Assembly (NCBI GenBank): GCA_019637315.1
Contig: JAHBVU010000018.1
Coordinates: 1-64,000 of the forward strand
Reading direction: 5' to 3'
DNA: 64,000 nt
Source: Gemmatimonadales bacterium
GTDB taxonomy: Bacteria; Gemmatimonadota; Gemmatimonadetes; Gemmatimonadales; GWC2-71-9
In this document: piece after piece, positions 40,840-49,199 of the stretch
Numbering within the stretch: position 1 is the first letter of the stretch
Layout: each line of letters starts with the position of its first letter
Made by a program: the position numbers and the translations under genes
The notes under the pieces: generated by a model
The model's input: the letters and a program-made list of their open reading frames with translations, nothing else
Database searches by the model: none
Told to the model about the DNA's origin: nothing

Positions 40840-42168
40840 ATGCGGGTACTGCTGCTCGACGCCGACGAATCTCTCAAACACACGGTTGCGCCGTACCTCG
40901 AAGACGTCGGGTACGAAGTCGCATTTCGACGGGATCCGGACGCAGCCCTTCTGGAAGCCCAGGCCTGCGGTATCCGACTGATCCTCTGTGACCTTGCCCT
41001 ACCGGGTGAGGGCGGCCTGACCTTCCTGCGGCGCTATCGAGCCGGCGGCGGAACGGGCGTCGTCCTGGTGTCGGGTGGGCCCGGTGAGTCGGCTCTGGCA
41101 AGCGCAGCGCTGCGTGAAGGTGCGGACGGCTTTCTGCGCAAACCGTCACTCCCTGAAGAAGTTCTCCTCGCGCTTCGGCAGACCGAAGAGCGCGACCGGC
41201 TCCGCCACGAAGTCGCGACCCTGCGCGCCACCATCGGCTCCAAGGGTCTCGAACCCATGGTCATTGCCGAGGATGCGCGGATGCGTTCGATCCTCGAGGT
41301 GGCTGCGCGGGCAGCGGCGTCGGATCACGCCGTACTGATTACCGGCGAACGCGGTACCGGCAAGGCTCTCCTGGCGCGAGCGATGCACCGATTCAGCCGG
41401 CGCGGCGATGGCGCCTTCGTGGCCATCGATTGCCCCGCGACTCCCGACTTCTTCGGCAGCGATGACGCTGCGCTCAATCCGGCCGATCCCCAGAGCGTCT
41501 GGCGCTCGGCCAGTCGTGGCACCCTGCTCCTGGAAGAGGTGGAGGGGCTGTCGCCCGAGAGCCAACGTTCTCTGGTCAGCCGATTGGGACATCGGAACGG
41601 CCGTAACGGGCGCCCGACCGAGCTCGTGATCGCGTCCGATAGCGACGTTCGGCTGATGGCTACGGCCGAGAAACGGCTCGATCGTCTGGTGCATGAAGGC
41701 CTGATCCAGGTCGACCTGGCCGAACGGATTGGCACCACCACGCTCGACATCCCGGCCCTCCGTGAACGTCGTGACGATATCCCGGCGCTGGTCACGCATT
41801 TCCTGCAGCAGGTGGCGGCCAAGACCGGTCGGCCGATCAGCATCACGCCCCAGGCCATGGCGGCCCTGGTGTCCTACTCATGGCCAGGCAACGTGCGCGA
41901 GCTGCGGCAGGTGGTCGAACGCGCTGCGGTGCTGAGCAGCACAGGCAAGCTCGATCGCTCTGATTTTCCGGTGCTCGTCAGCACCGCGCCAACGACCCGT
42001 CCCGGCGGTACCGAATTGCCGCTCAAGGAACAGGTCGAGGCGTTCGAGCGCGAGGTCATCCTTCGGGCGCTCGCCGCCTGCGGCGGAACTCGACGCGAGG
42101 CCGCCAAGGTGCTGCAGCTCAGCTTACGGACTCTCTTCTACAAGCTCAACCGGTACGGGCTCGCCTGA
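40840..42168 (+). CDS. NtrC-like response regulator lacking the GAFTGA loop
   Basis: The 442-residue protein has a receiver domain with acidic pocket D7/D9, phospho-acceptor Asp51 (LCDLALPG) and Lys101. An AAA+ domain follows with Walker A GERGTGK (169-175). The region that should hold GAFTGA (about 205-222) reads FFGSDDAALNPADPQSVW, so the sigma-54-contact loop is missing, and Walker B is LLLEEVE with Glu in place of Asp. A Fis-type helix-turn-helix ends the protein (TRREAAKVLQLSLRTLFYKL). The ATG at 40840 follows AAGGA. Its place after the pilins suggests a pilus regulator, but it probably does not remodel sigma-54 holoenzyme itself. Confidence 0.88.
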   Translation: MRVLLLDADESLKHTVAPYLEDVGYEVAFRRDPDAALLEAQACGIRLILCDLALPGEGGLTFLRRYRAGGGTGVVLVSGGPGESALASAALREGADGFLRKPSLPEEVLLALRQTEERDRLRHEVATLRATIGSKGLEPMVIAEDARMRSILEVAARAAASDHAVLITGERGTGKALLARAMHRFSRRGDGAFVAIDCPATPDFFGSDDAALNPADPQSVWRSASRGTLLLEEVEGLSPESQRSLVSRLGHRNGRNGRPTELVIASDSDVRLMATAEKRLDRLVHEGLIQVDLAERIGTTTLDIPALRERRDDIPALVTHFLQQVAAKTGRPISITPQAMAALVSYSWPGNVRELRQVVERAAVLSSTGKLDRSDFPVLVSTAPTTRPGGTELPLKEQVEAFEREVILRALAACGGTRREAAKVLQLSLRTLFYKLNRYGLA

Positions 42169-42253
42169 GCCTTCTCGTTCGTTCGCGTTGATTTCATCCA
42201 GATTGCAGCAAAACGGTTAGTGGCCTGACTTGGCCGCGTCGCACCTTGGCACC

Positions 42254-42622
42254 ATGCCCAAGTCGCGCGCGGGGTTCAGCCTTCTCGAAGTCATGACGGC
42301 GGTGGTGATGCTGGCCATCGCGTCGATCGTGGCGCTCAAGGCGTCGGTCGAAACCGGTCACGCGGTGGCCATCGGCAGGCGTTGGACCGCAATGGCGCGG
42401 GCTGTCGACACCGAGTTGGCTCGGCTGGAGCGGGGTTACCGAATGGCTCGGCCGAACTGCTTGGTGCCGGGGTCCGGATCCGGCTACACCCCGGATGGGG
42501 TCGGCCTCGTCTGGTCGGTGCGGGGCGACTCGACTCTGATCGAGCTGAGCATCGAAGCGCGCGCGCGAGCGGCTGGGCGGGTCCTGGTCGACAGCGTCCG
42601 TACCAGGGTGAGCTGCCGATGA
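42254..42622 (+). CDS. Minor pilin / pseudopilin, PilV- or GspI-like
   Basis: The 122-residue prepilin has leader MPKSRAG before FSLLEVMTAVVMLAIAS, with Glu5. The rest is a small periplasmic domain with two Cys (NCLVPG and VSCR) and repeated WSVRGDSTLIE-type beta strands. The start at 42254 gives the normal short leader; no strong ribosome site is seen. It overlaps the next gene by 4 bases. As in pilVWX clusters, it probably forms part of a tip or priming complex. Confidence 0.85.
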   Translation: MPKSRAGFSLLEVMTAVVMLAIASIVALKASVETGHAVAIGRRWTAMARAVDTELARLERGYRMARPNCLVPGSGSGYTPDGVGLVWSVRGDSTLIELSIEARARAAGRVLVDSVRTRVSCR

Positions 42623-43419
42623 TCGCGAGACGTGGGGTGACCCTGGTCGAACTGCTGGTCGCGGTCGTCGTCGCTGCGGTGCTGCTCACCATGGCCATTC
42701 GGGTTCAGGTGGCAGCGGAGCGGAGCGGACGGAGCCGGTTGGAACGCCTTGCCGCCACCGCATCGCTGCGCACTGCCGCCAAACTGGTTCGCTGGGAGTG
42801 GGCCGGGCTCGGGTCTGACTCGGTGGCGGGGCCGGATTACGCGGTCCTGGGCGCCGGGCGTGTCGCCTACCGGGGCCAGACGGGGTTGCTTGCCGTCTGT
42901 CGACTCAGCGGCGACACCCTGACCGTCGACCCGACGCAACTCGGCGCCTGGCGCCAACGGCTGCCTGTCAGCGGCAGGGACAGTCTCCTCATCTATCTCC
43001 CCGGTGATTCCGCGAGCCGGCTCGATGCCTGGCTGCCGGCGGCCGTTGCCTCAGGTCCCGAGGTGGCTGCTTGCCCCGGAGGCGCAGTCGGGGCTCGTTA
43101 CCGGATTGTCCCCGCCGCGTACTCAGAGCCTGTTCCGGAGGCGACCGTTGCACGGAGCTTCGAGCCGCTCGAGTTGCGTGCCTACAACTCAGCGGGCTCC
43201 TGGCAACTCGGCCAGGTTGGTACGGCCTCGGGCGGAGTTGTTCAGCCGGCGCTCGGACCGCTGGCCCCTGGCGGGTTCGAGATCGTGCCCGCTGGTGCCA
43301 CAGGACTCGAAGTGCGGATTCGGTTGCTGACCGGGCGGGAGACCGCGGTTGGACCCGGCGTCGTTCCCCGAGCGGGCGACAGTCTCGCCCTCGCGTTGCG
43401 TCTCGTCAACGTACCATGA
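42619..43419 (+). CDS. Minor pilin, PilW-like
   Basis: The 266-residue prepilin starts MIARRG before VTLVELLVAVVVAAVLLTM, with Glu5 in the helix. The cleaved residue is Val instead of Phe, as seen in some minor pilins. A long periplasmic region follows (AVCRLSGDTLTVDP, RLLTGRETAVGP). The ATGA overlaps at both ends join it to the preceding PilV-like and following PilX-like genes. Length and order match PilW. It is inferred to sit in the pilus initiation complex. Confidence 0.85.
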   Translation: MIARRGVTLVELLVAVVVAAVLLTMAIRVQVAAERSGRSRLERLAATASLRTAAKLVRWEWAGLGSDSVAGPDYAVLGAGRVAYRGQTGLLAVCRLSGDTLTVDPTQLGAWRQRLPVSGRDSLLIYLPGDSASRLDAWLPAAVASGPEVAACPGGAVGARYRIVPAAYSEPVPEATVARSFEPLELRAYNSAGSWQLGQVGTASGGVVQPALGPLAPGGFEIVPAGATGLEVRIRLLTGRETAVGPGVVPRAGDSLALALRLVNVP

Positions 43420-43847
43420 TTGTCGTTGCGCTCTCGCTGCTGGCGGGCCTGGCTCTCCTCGTTGGCGTTGGGGCACCAGCGGCTGCGGACGAGCTTCGAG
43501 CCGGTCGAGCCGCCTTTGTCGAGCTTACGGTTCGCCGCGCGGCCGAGGGTGAGCTGGCGGGCTGGTTCCAGGGACAGTGGACCGCGGCTGCACCCGCGCT
43601 GCTGCCAGGAGAGGCTCAATCGTTTCCGAGCGAATCGGTGCACGTCCGGACGCTGGTCGAACGCCGGCTCCTCCGGGTATCGCCAACGGTGTGGATGCTC
43701 GAGGTTCGGGCTGTCCAGCGCGACCTGGCTGCGCGAGATCTTGCAGCCAGCTCGCAGGCCCTGCTGGTTGGACTCCGCCAGGAAGCCGGCGATTCGGTGC
43801 TCACACCGTACCCGATTGCCCGTCCGTGGGTCCAAGCACATCAATAG
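43416..43847 (+). CDS. PilX-like minor pilus component
   Basis: The 143-residue protein starts MIVVALSLLAGLALLVGVGAPAA, one hydrophobic helix followed by DELRAGRAAFVELTVRRAAEGELAGWF, like PilX. It lacks a prepilin leader and the Glu5 position, so the prepilin peptidase may not process it. It overlaps the PilW-like gene by 4 bases (ATGA). Assignment rests on position and helix pattern; it could be a cluster-specific accessory protein. Confidence 0.65.
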   Translation: MIVVALSLLAGLALLVGVGAPAAADELRAGRAAFVELTVRRAAEGELAGWFQGQWTAAAPALLPGEAQSFPSESVHVRTLVERRLLRVSPTVWMLEVRAVQRDLAARDLAASSQALLVGLRQEAGDSVLTPYPIARPWVQAHQ

Positions 43848-44208
43848 CGGTTCGCGGCGGCTAGTGGACTTTGCGGTGGTTCCGGATGATGACCGGAAGT
43901 CGTCTCTCGGCTCCCCGCCAGCACGGCTCGCGTAACTCGTTGTCGAGAAATGGGATAGTGCGGCGGATGCGGAGGATCGCACCCGGCTGCCACGGTTGGC
44001 ATAACGGTTGCCCGCCACCACGTTACTTGTTTACACCAGCGGCTGGACGCCGCCTGAGGGTCAGGGGCGGAGGCTCAAGGTGTTCGGTAGTGCTAAGGTG
44101 TTGAAAAATAAAGATTTGAGTGACGAGATCGCGAGCGCGTCGTCGCCTTGACAAAAGTTTGCACTATTCCTAGCGTGACCGTCAACCATCTAGCCACTTG
44201 GGCGAGAC
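43848..44208 (+). promoter_or_regulatory. Intergenic region before pilM with a candidate sigma-70 promoter
   Basis: The 361 bases hold no convincing gene. CCTGA-GGG-TCAGG at 44053-44065 can form a weak hairpin and may end the minor-pilin transcript. Near the end, TTGACA (44148-44153) and TAGCGT (44171-44176) are 17 bases apart, the first a perfect -35 and the second a weak -10. They lie about 33 bases before the pilM ATG and fit a housekeeping promoter for pilMNOPQ. An AT-rich stretch (TTGAAAAATAAAG, 44101-44113) upstream could act as an UP element. Confidence 0.5.
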
Positions 44209-45252
44209 ATGGCACTGTTTAACCGCACCCGAACCACGGTCGGTCTCGATATCGGGAGCGGCCTCATCAAGCTCGCGGTGATCTCGCATGGCTCCGGTGA
44301 ACCGGTGCTTTCGAAGGTTGCCATGGCGACTGTCGTCGATGACGCCATCGTCGAAGGCGAAGTGATGGACCCGGGCATCGTGTCCGAGGCGATCCGGAAC
44401 CTCTTCGCTGAGGCCGGGATCAAGCCGAAGAACGTGGTGACTGCGGTTGGCGGGCGGGACGTGATCATCAAAAAGATCCCGATGGATCGGATGAAGGAAA
44501 CCGAAGCGCGCGAGTTGATTCGCTGGGAAGCGGAGCAGCACGTGCCGTTCGACATGGATAACGTCGAACTCGACTTCCAGATTCTCGATCCCGAGTCTGA
44601 AGGTCTGCAGATGTCGGTGCTGCTGGTCGCGGCCAAGCGGGAACTGGTCGAAACCAAGGTGTCGCTGCTCAAGGACATCGGGGTCGACCCGTCGGTCATC
44701 GATGTCGATGCCTTTGCCCTCCACAACGCCTTCGAGGTCAACTACCCGGAAGCGATGAAGGGTGTGGTCGGGCTGGTCAACATCGGCCACGAGGTTACCA
44801 ACGTCAACATTCTCGAAGAGGGCGTTCCGGTGCTGACGCGCGACCTGCCGATCGGCACGCGGCGGTTCCGCGAAGATCTGCAGCGGGAACGCGGCCTCTC
44901 GTCCGATGAAGCTGCCAAGCTGCTCCAGGGTTTTGAAGTCTCGGATGTGCTGACGCCGTTCCTGCAGAGCCGGGGTGAAGAGCTCGCGGTCGGCATCGAA
45001 CGGGCTGCGGCCTTCCTGCAGACATCCAACCGGTCCACGGCCGGTCTGAGCCGCCTCTTTCTCTCGGGTGGTGGCGCGCGGATTCCGGGACTTGCCAAGG
45101 TGCTGGGTGATCGGCTCAAGCTGCCGGTCCAGCTCGCCAATCCGATCGAACGGATCCAGGTAGCCGACGGAGTGTTCGATCAGTTGAACGTGGATGAAGT
45201 CGCCCCGCTGCTCATGCTGCCCGTGGGCTTGGCGCTGCGGCAGGCAGCCTGA
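44209..45252 (+). CDS. pilM: Type IV pilus assembly protein PilM
   Basis: The 347-residue actin-like cytoplasmic protein carries VGLDIGSGLIKLAVI (phosphate-1 motif), VGGRDVIIKKIP, ARELIRWEAEQHVPFD and the second phosphate loop LFLSGGGARIPGL. It binds the N-terminal tail of PilN and links the inner-membrane platform to the motor ATPases. It is the first gene of a complete pilMNOPQ order, which strongly supports the assignment. The ATPases PilB/PilT and the platform PilC are not in this window. Confidence 0.96.
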   Translation: MALFNRTRTTVGLDIGSGLIKLAVISHGSGEPVLSKVAMATVVDDAIVEGEVMDPGIVSEAIRNLFAEAGIKPKNVVTAVGGRDVIIKKIPMDRMKETEARELIRWEAEQHVPFDMDNVELDFQILDPESEGLQMSVLLVAAKRELVETKVSLLKDIGVDPSVIDVDAFALHNAFEVNYPEAMKGVVGLVNIGHEVTNVNILEEGVPVLTRDLPIGTRRFREDLQRERGLSSDEAAKLLQGFEVSDVLTPFLQSRGEELAVGIERAAAFLQTSNRSTAGLSRLFLSGGGARIPGLAKVLGDRLKLPVQLANPIERIQVADGVFDQLNVDEVAPLLMLPVGLALRQAA

Positions 45253-45277
45253 TCGAAGAAGAGAGGGTTCGACGACG

Positions 45278-45994
45278 ATGATTGCAATCAATCTCAAGCC
45301 GGGTGCGAAACGAGCCCGCGCGGCGTCGCCCGTTGCGGGCGTGCTCGCGGGGCTCAAGAGTGCCGGCCAGAAGATCAAGGATCCCTACCGTCTGGCTGCG
45401 CTGGCGGTGAGCGTCGCCTGGCTCGGCTACGTGGCGGTTGCTCAGCTCACCACCTCGAGCGAACTGGCCGACCTCGAACCGAAGCTCGAGCAGGCGCGGG
45501 CCGAGCATCAGCGCTTCCGGGCGTTCCTGGGCGAAAAGCGCCGGCTCGAGTCGGTTCGTGATTCGATCCAGGCGCAGATCCGGACCATCAATACGGTGGA
45601 CGGCGAGCGTTACGTCTGGCCGCGAATCCTCGACGAGGTCGCGCGGGCGGTGCCTCCGTACACCTGGCTCACGGACGTCCAGACTGTGTCTGTCGCGGCG
45701 GCTGCGCCGGTGGCCGATTCGGCCGCAGCGGTTGCGCCGCCGGTTCAGGTCTCCATCAGCGGGCGGACTGTCGACATCCAAGGGTACACCCGCTTGCTGC
45801 GGCAGCTCGAGGATTCGCCCTATCTGAGCGAAGTCACCGCGGTCTCGGCCAACACGATACTCGAGCGGGAGCGGGCCGTTACCGCCTTCGTTCTGCGAGC
45901 GACCTACCAGCGTCCCACGGCCCCGTCGCGGGCCACCGGGCAGGGTGAGGCCAACGCTCCGGGGACCACCACCGTCGCCCAGCGGGAGGACTGA
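45278..45994 (+). CDS. pilN: Type IV pilus assembly protein PilN
   Basis: The 238-residue bitopic inner-membrane protein begins MIAINLKPG, equivalent to the INLLP motif that docks in PilM. A membrane helix (RLAALAVSVAWLGYVAVAQL) lies at about 45-64, followed by a periplasmic coiled coil (LEQARAEHQRFRAFLGEKRRL in part) and a ferredoxin-like domain. The ATG at 45278 is chosen because the family N-terminus begins there; the frame is open back into pilM but that would not be translated. The last about 30 residues are low-complexity. Confidence 0.93.
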   Translation: MIAINLKPGAKRARAASPVAGVLAGLKSAGQKIKDPYRLAALAVSVAWLGYVAVAQLTTSSELADLEPKLEQARAEHQRFRAFLGEKRRLESVRDSIQAQIRTINTVDGERYVWPRILDEVARAVPPYTWLTDVQTVSVAAAAPVADSAAAVAPPVQVSISGRTVDIQGYTRLLRQLEDSPYLSEVTAVSANTILERERAVTAFVLRATYQRPTAPSRATGQGEANAPGTTTVAQRED

Positions 45995-45997
45995 GCC

Positions 45998-46636
45998 ATG
46001 GCTCTACTCGACAATCCCAAAGCCGCTCCGCTGCTCGGCGTCGTCTTTGCCGGCCTGATCGGATACATGTTCTACTCCGGCGAGGCGGTCAGCGCCATCG
46101 GGGTGCAGGGCGTGCCCGTCAAGCAGGAGCAGGTCAAGATGGTGCAGGACTCGATCACCATGCTCGAGGCCCAGACCGACAGCGTCAAGCGCGATCTGGC
46201 GCGCGGCACCATCGAGGAACTGAAGACACGGATCGAATCGAACCGAAGCACCCTGTCGCTGCTCCGTCAGCTGGTGCCCGAGCGGAACGAGGTCCCCAAC
46301 CTGCTCGACGACATCTCGACCCGCGCCAAGATTCGCGGGGTCGACCTGGCGCAGGTGGTTCCGCAGCCGGTGGTCGCGGGTCCCGCTCCGTTCGATACCT
46401 ACAGCTATAACCTTGCCGTGGTCGGCCGCTACGATCAGATCGGCGAGTTCCTTTCGGACATTGCGAGCCTGCGTCGGATCATCGTTCCCTATGATCTGAC
46501 CGTCGCGTCTGCGCAGGCGGCACACGCGCGGGCGCTGGGCGACACCACCCGCGCAGTACTCGAGGCGCGGTTTCAGATTCGGACCTACGTGAAGGGCCAG
46601 GCGGCAACGCCGGAAGGAGGCCACAATGGCCGCTAG
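45998..46636 (+). CDS. pilO: Type IV pilus assembly protein PilO
   Basis: The 212-residue protein has a short cytoplasmic start, a membrane helix (LLGVVFAGLIGYMFYSGEAV) at about 12-30, a coiled coil and the PilO fold (VPNLLDDISTRAKIRGVDL, YDQIGEFLSDIASLRRIIV). It pairs with PilN in the periplasm. It follows pilN by 3 bases and overlaps pilP by 11 bases, as expected for stoichiometric translation. Confidence 0.95.
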   Translation: MALLDNPKAAPLLGVVFAGLIGYMFYSGEAVSAIGVQGVPVKQEQVKMVQDSITMLEAQTDSVKRDLARGTIEELKTRIESNRSTLSLLRQLVPERNEVPNLLDDISTRAKIRGVDLAQVVPQPVVAGPAPFDTYSYNLAVVGRYDQIGEFLSDIASLRRIIVPYDLTVASAQAAHARALGDTTRAVLEARFQIRTYVKGQAATPEGGHNGR

Positions 46637-47171
46637 AACCCTGCTCGGTCTCGGGAGCGCGCTTGCGCTGGCCCTGACCGCATGCGGTGGCGATGAGGAC
46701 GGCGAGGCCAAGCGGGCGGCGCTGACACCTGCCACGGTTGCCGTGGTGGATTCCGCGACCGTCTCGGCCGCAGCGGCCCCGGCGGACTCCGCCGCAGGTT
46801 CGCTCGATTCCGCCGAGACGACCCTCGATTCGGCAGTGACGAACGAGGAAGAGACGCTCGGGCGGGAAAGCTTCTCGTACGGCGGCGGGAGTCGCGATCC
46901 GTTCCAGTCCCTGCTGGCCTCCAGTCGCGTCGGACCGGAGCTGCCGGATCTCGTCCTCGTGGCGATCTACTACGATACGCGCTCGACCAGCGGCAGTGTC
47001 GTCGTGATGCGCGAAAAGGTGGGCAATCGGAAGTACAATCTCCGTCCCGGCGATCGCCTTGGACGGATGCGGGTTACCAGCGTTCGGCCCAAAGACGTCA
47101 CCTTCACCATCGATGACTTCGGTACGGAGCGTCAGGAAACCGTGTCGCTTCGCAAGCAGGAGGAGAACTAA
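46626..47171 (+). CDS. pilP: Type IV pilus assembly lipoprotein PilP
   Basis: The 181-residue lipoprotein has a lipobox LALTAC (Cys20), then an unstructured Ala/Ser/Asp-rich linker (about 25-90) and a C-terminal beta domain with RDPFQSLL, the PilP hallmark, then LVLVAIYYD and RPGDRLGRMRVTSV. It bridges PilNO to the PilQ secretin. It lies directly before pilQ with no gap. Confidence 0.93.
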   Translation: MAARTLLGLGSALALALTACGGDEDGEAKRAALTPATVAVVDSATVSAAAAPADSAAGSLDSAETTLDSAVTNEEETLGRESFSYGGGSRDPFQSLLASSRVGPELPDLVLVAIYYDTRSTSGSVVVMREKVGNRKYNLRPGDRLGRMRVTSVRPKDVTFTIDDFGTERQETVSLRKQEEN

Positions 47172-49046
47172 ATGAGGTTCAGTTCCTGGTCGGTCATGGC
47201 GGCCGCCGTGTTGACGTTGGGTGGCGTGCCGGTCTCTCGGGCAGCGGTGCCGAGTGGTGAAGTCCGCGCGGTCAGCCTTCGGTCCGTCGAAGGCGGCGCC
47301 GAGTTGGCAATTCGGATCCAGGGCGCCGTGTCTGTCACTGACATGACACTGAGAGATCCGGCGCGTATCGTCCTCGATCTGCGAGGCGCCACGCTTCCGT
47401 CCGACATCCGAGATCAGTACGACGGCGTCAACCGGGCCGGTGTCATCGGCATGCGCGTGCGCCAATTCAGCGACGAGGTCGTCCGGGTCGTGCTCGTGAT
47501 GGATCGGATGAAGCCCTACACGGTCATCCGCGGCGAGGACGAGGTCCGGGTTGCCTTCGGGTCCGATCAGGCCTTTGTCGCCTGGTCGACCGGGTCGATG
47601 CTGGCAGCGGCGGCTTTGCCACCGGTGGTGGCGCCGCCGGTCGCGGGTCGCACGGTTGCCGCGCAGATCGTCGAGCCGGACACCGAAGAAGTCTCGGTTC
47701 GTCCCGCCGTGGCCACCGCTGACGCACCGGCCGAGCGGACGCTGTCCCGCGTGGCCCGCCCGTCGGTCTTCTCGCCAGCCGTGATGATGCAGGAGCCTCG
47801 CCTGACGGTCAGCTGGGACAACGCCAGCATCCAGGACGTCGTCTCGGGCTTCCAGGCCATCAGCGGTCGGTCCATCATCCTCGGCAAAAACATCGACGCC
47901 CGGGTTACCGCCGAAATTCGGGACAAGCCATGGCCCGATGCTTTCAAGGCGATTCTGGGCGCGTACGGCCTCTCGGTTCAGGAAGTCGAAGGCGGCATCC
48001 TTCGGGTCGATGCGCCGGAAACGCTGGCAGCCATCGATTCGCTCGAGCCGCTGGAAACCGCGGTCGTCAAGATCAACTATGCCAGCGCGGGTGAACTGGT
48101 CGAGACGGTCAAGAGCGTGATGCCGATGGGTTCGCGCTCGCGGGTGGTTGCCGATACGGGCAGCAACTCTCTGATCATCACCGGACCGCGCTCGACCGTG
48201 CCGAACGTACGTGATTTCGTGACCGGTCTCGACATTCGCCCGGCCCAGATCGCGATCCAGGCGAAGATCATCTTCGTCGATCGGACCGACGTCGAGCAGC
48301 TCGGCTTCAAGTACGATCTCGGATCCGGATCGCAGTTCTACAACCGGCTGATTCAGCGCCCTGATCCGACCTCGGATGGCGAGCCGTACGCGCCTGGCGT
48401 CAATATCGTAGACCTTGGCGGCAATGCCATCTCGGCCATCGGTAACGCCGACGCGACGATTCAGTCCGCTGCGCTCGACCTGACCTATTCGATTGCGCTC
48501 GGCGGGTTTACCCTGACGAGTTTCCTCAATGCGCTCGAGCGGGTCGACCTGACCGACGTGCAGACCGAGCCGATCATTACCACCAAGGACAACAAGAAGG
48601 CGACCTTGCTGGTTGGTGAAGAGATTCCGGTCCGCGTCGTCGACGCGAGTTCGATCGGCGGCGGCCCGGGCCAGGTCGCACGGGCAACCGTGCAGTGGAA
48701 AGAAGTCGGCATCAAGCTCGACGTCACGCCGCATGTCACCAACAATCGGCAGATCGTCCTCAACATCGAGACCGAGCGTTCCGCGGTGAAGCAGCTCTCG
48801 GCCGCCGATCTTGGCTTCAGCATCGACAAGCAGTACACCAAGAACGAAATCCTGGTTGGCGACGGCGAGACCGCGGTCATCGGCGGCCTGACGGTCACCA
48901 CCGTAACCCGCGCCAGGACGGGAATTCCGCTGCTGTCGAGCCTGCCGCTGCTGGGCAGCCTGTTCAGCTTCACGTCGAACACCGAGAACCGGAAGGACCT
49001 GATCATCCTGGTCACGCCGCGTATCGTGGACGACCAGGGTCGGTAA
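47172..49046 (+). CDS. pilQ: Type IV pilus secretin PilQ
   Basis: The 624-residue outer-membrane secretin has a signal peptide, one AMIN domain (about 25-130: AIRIQGAVSVTDMTL, VVRVVLVMDR), an STN/N0-type domain (about 215-285: TVSWDNASIQDVVSGF), a secretin-N domain (INYASAGELVETVKSV) and the secretin barrel (about 390-620) with VQTEPIITTKDNKKAT, VGEEIPVR and DLIILVTPRIV at the end. It forms the gated pore for the pilus. AGGAGAA lies before ATG 47172. One AMIN domain is fewer than in some homologues, otherwise length is normal. Confidence 0.97.
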   Translation: MRFSSWSVMAAAVLTLGGVPVSRAAVPSGEVRAVSLRSVEGGAELAIRIQGAVSVTDMTLRDPARIVLDLRGATLPSDIRDQYDGVNRAGVIGMRVRQFSDEVVRVVLVMDRMKPYTVIRGEDEVRVAFGSDQAFVAWSTGSMLAAAALPPVVAPPVAGRTVAAQIVEPDTEEVSVRPAVATADAPAERTLSRVARPSVFSPAVMMQEPRLTVSWDNASIQDVVSGFQAISGRSIILGKNIDARVTAEIRDKPWPDAFKAILGAYGLSVQEVEGGILRVDAPETLAAIDSLEPLETAVVKINYASAGELVETVKSVMPMGSRSRVVADTGSNSLIITGPRSTVPNVRDFVTGLDIRPAQIAIQAKIIFVDRTDVEQLGFKYDLGSGSQFYNRLIQRPDPTSDGEPYAPGVNIVDLGGNAISAIGNADATIQSAALDLTYSIALGGFTLTSFLNALERVDLTDVQTEPIITTKDNKKATLLVGEEIPVRVVDASSIGGGPGQVARATVQWKEVGIKLDVTPHVTNNRQIVLNIETERSAVKQLSAADLGFSIDKQYTKNEILVGDGETAVIGGLTVTTVTRARTGIPLLSSLPLLGSLFSFTSNTENRKDLIILVTPRIVDDQGR

Positions 49047-49094
49047 CACGACCGAGAGGTAGTTCCAGGGGATTCGCTCGTCCCGATCCCTCAA

Positions 49095-49136
49095 GACCGC
49101 CGGGCCGTTCGTTGAACGGTCCGGCGGTCGTTTCTT
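49095..49136 (+). terminator. Strong terminator after pilQ
   Basis: Arms 49095-49110 and 49114-49129 form a 16-bp stem with a single G-T type mismatch and a 3-base loop. GTTTCTT follows at 49130-49136. It lies 48 bases after the pilQ stop and is the best terminator in the window. It separates the pil operon from aroC. Confidence 0.9.
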
Positions 49137-49199
49137 GTCCCCTTCTCATAGCGAAATCCCGGCACCTCAGCCGCCCGCGGTATCGGTTACTTTTCCGGG

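Noticed and set aside
42247-42260. TGGCAC before the PilV-like ATG as another sigma-54 promoter
   Set aside because: No TTGC follows at the required spacing, and the element directly abuts the start codon.
46479-49094. 871-codon minus-strand open frame opposite pilO, pilP and pilQ
   Set aside because: It spans three clear pil genes and a terminator, and its translation is His/Arg/Asp-rich without motifs, as expected for a GC-skew shadow.
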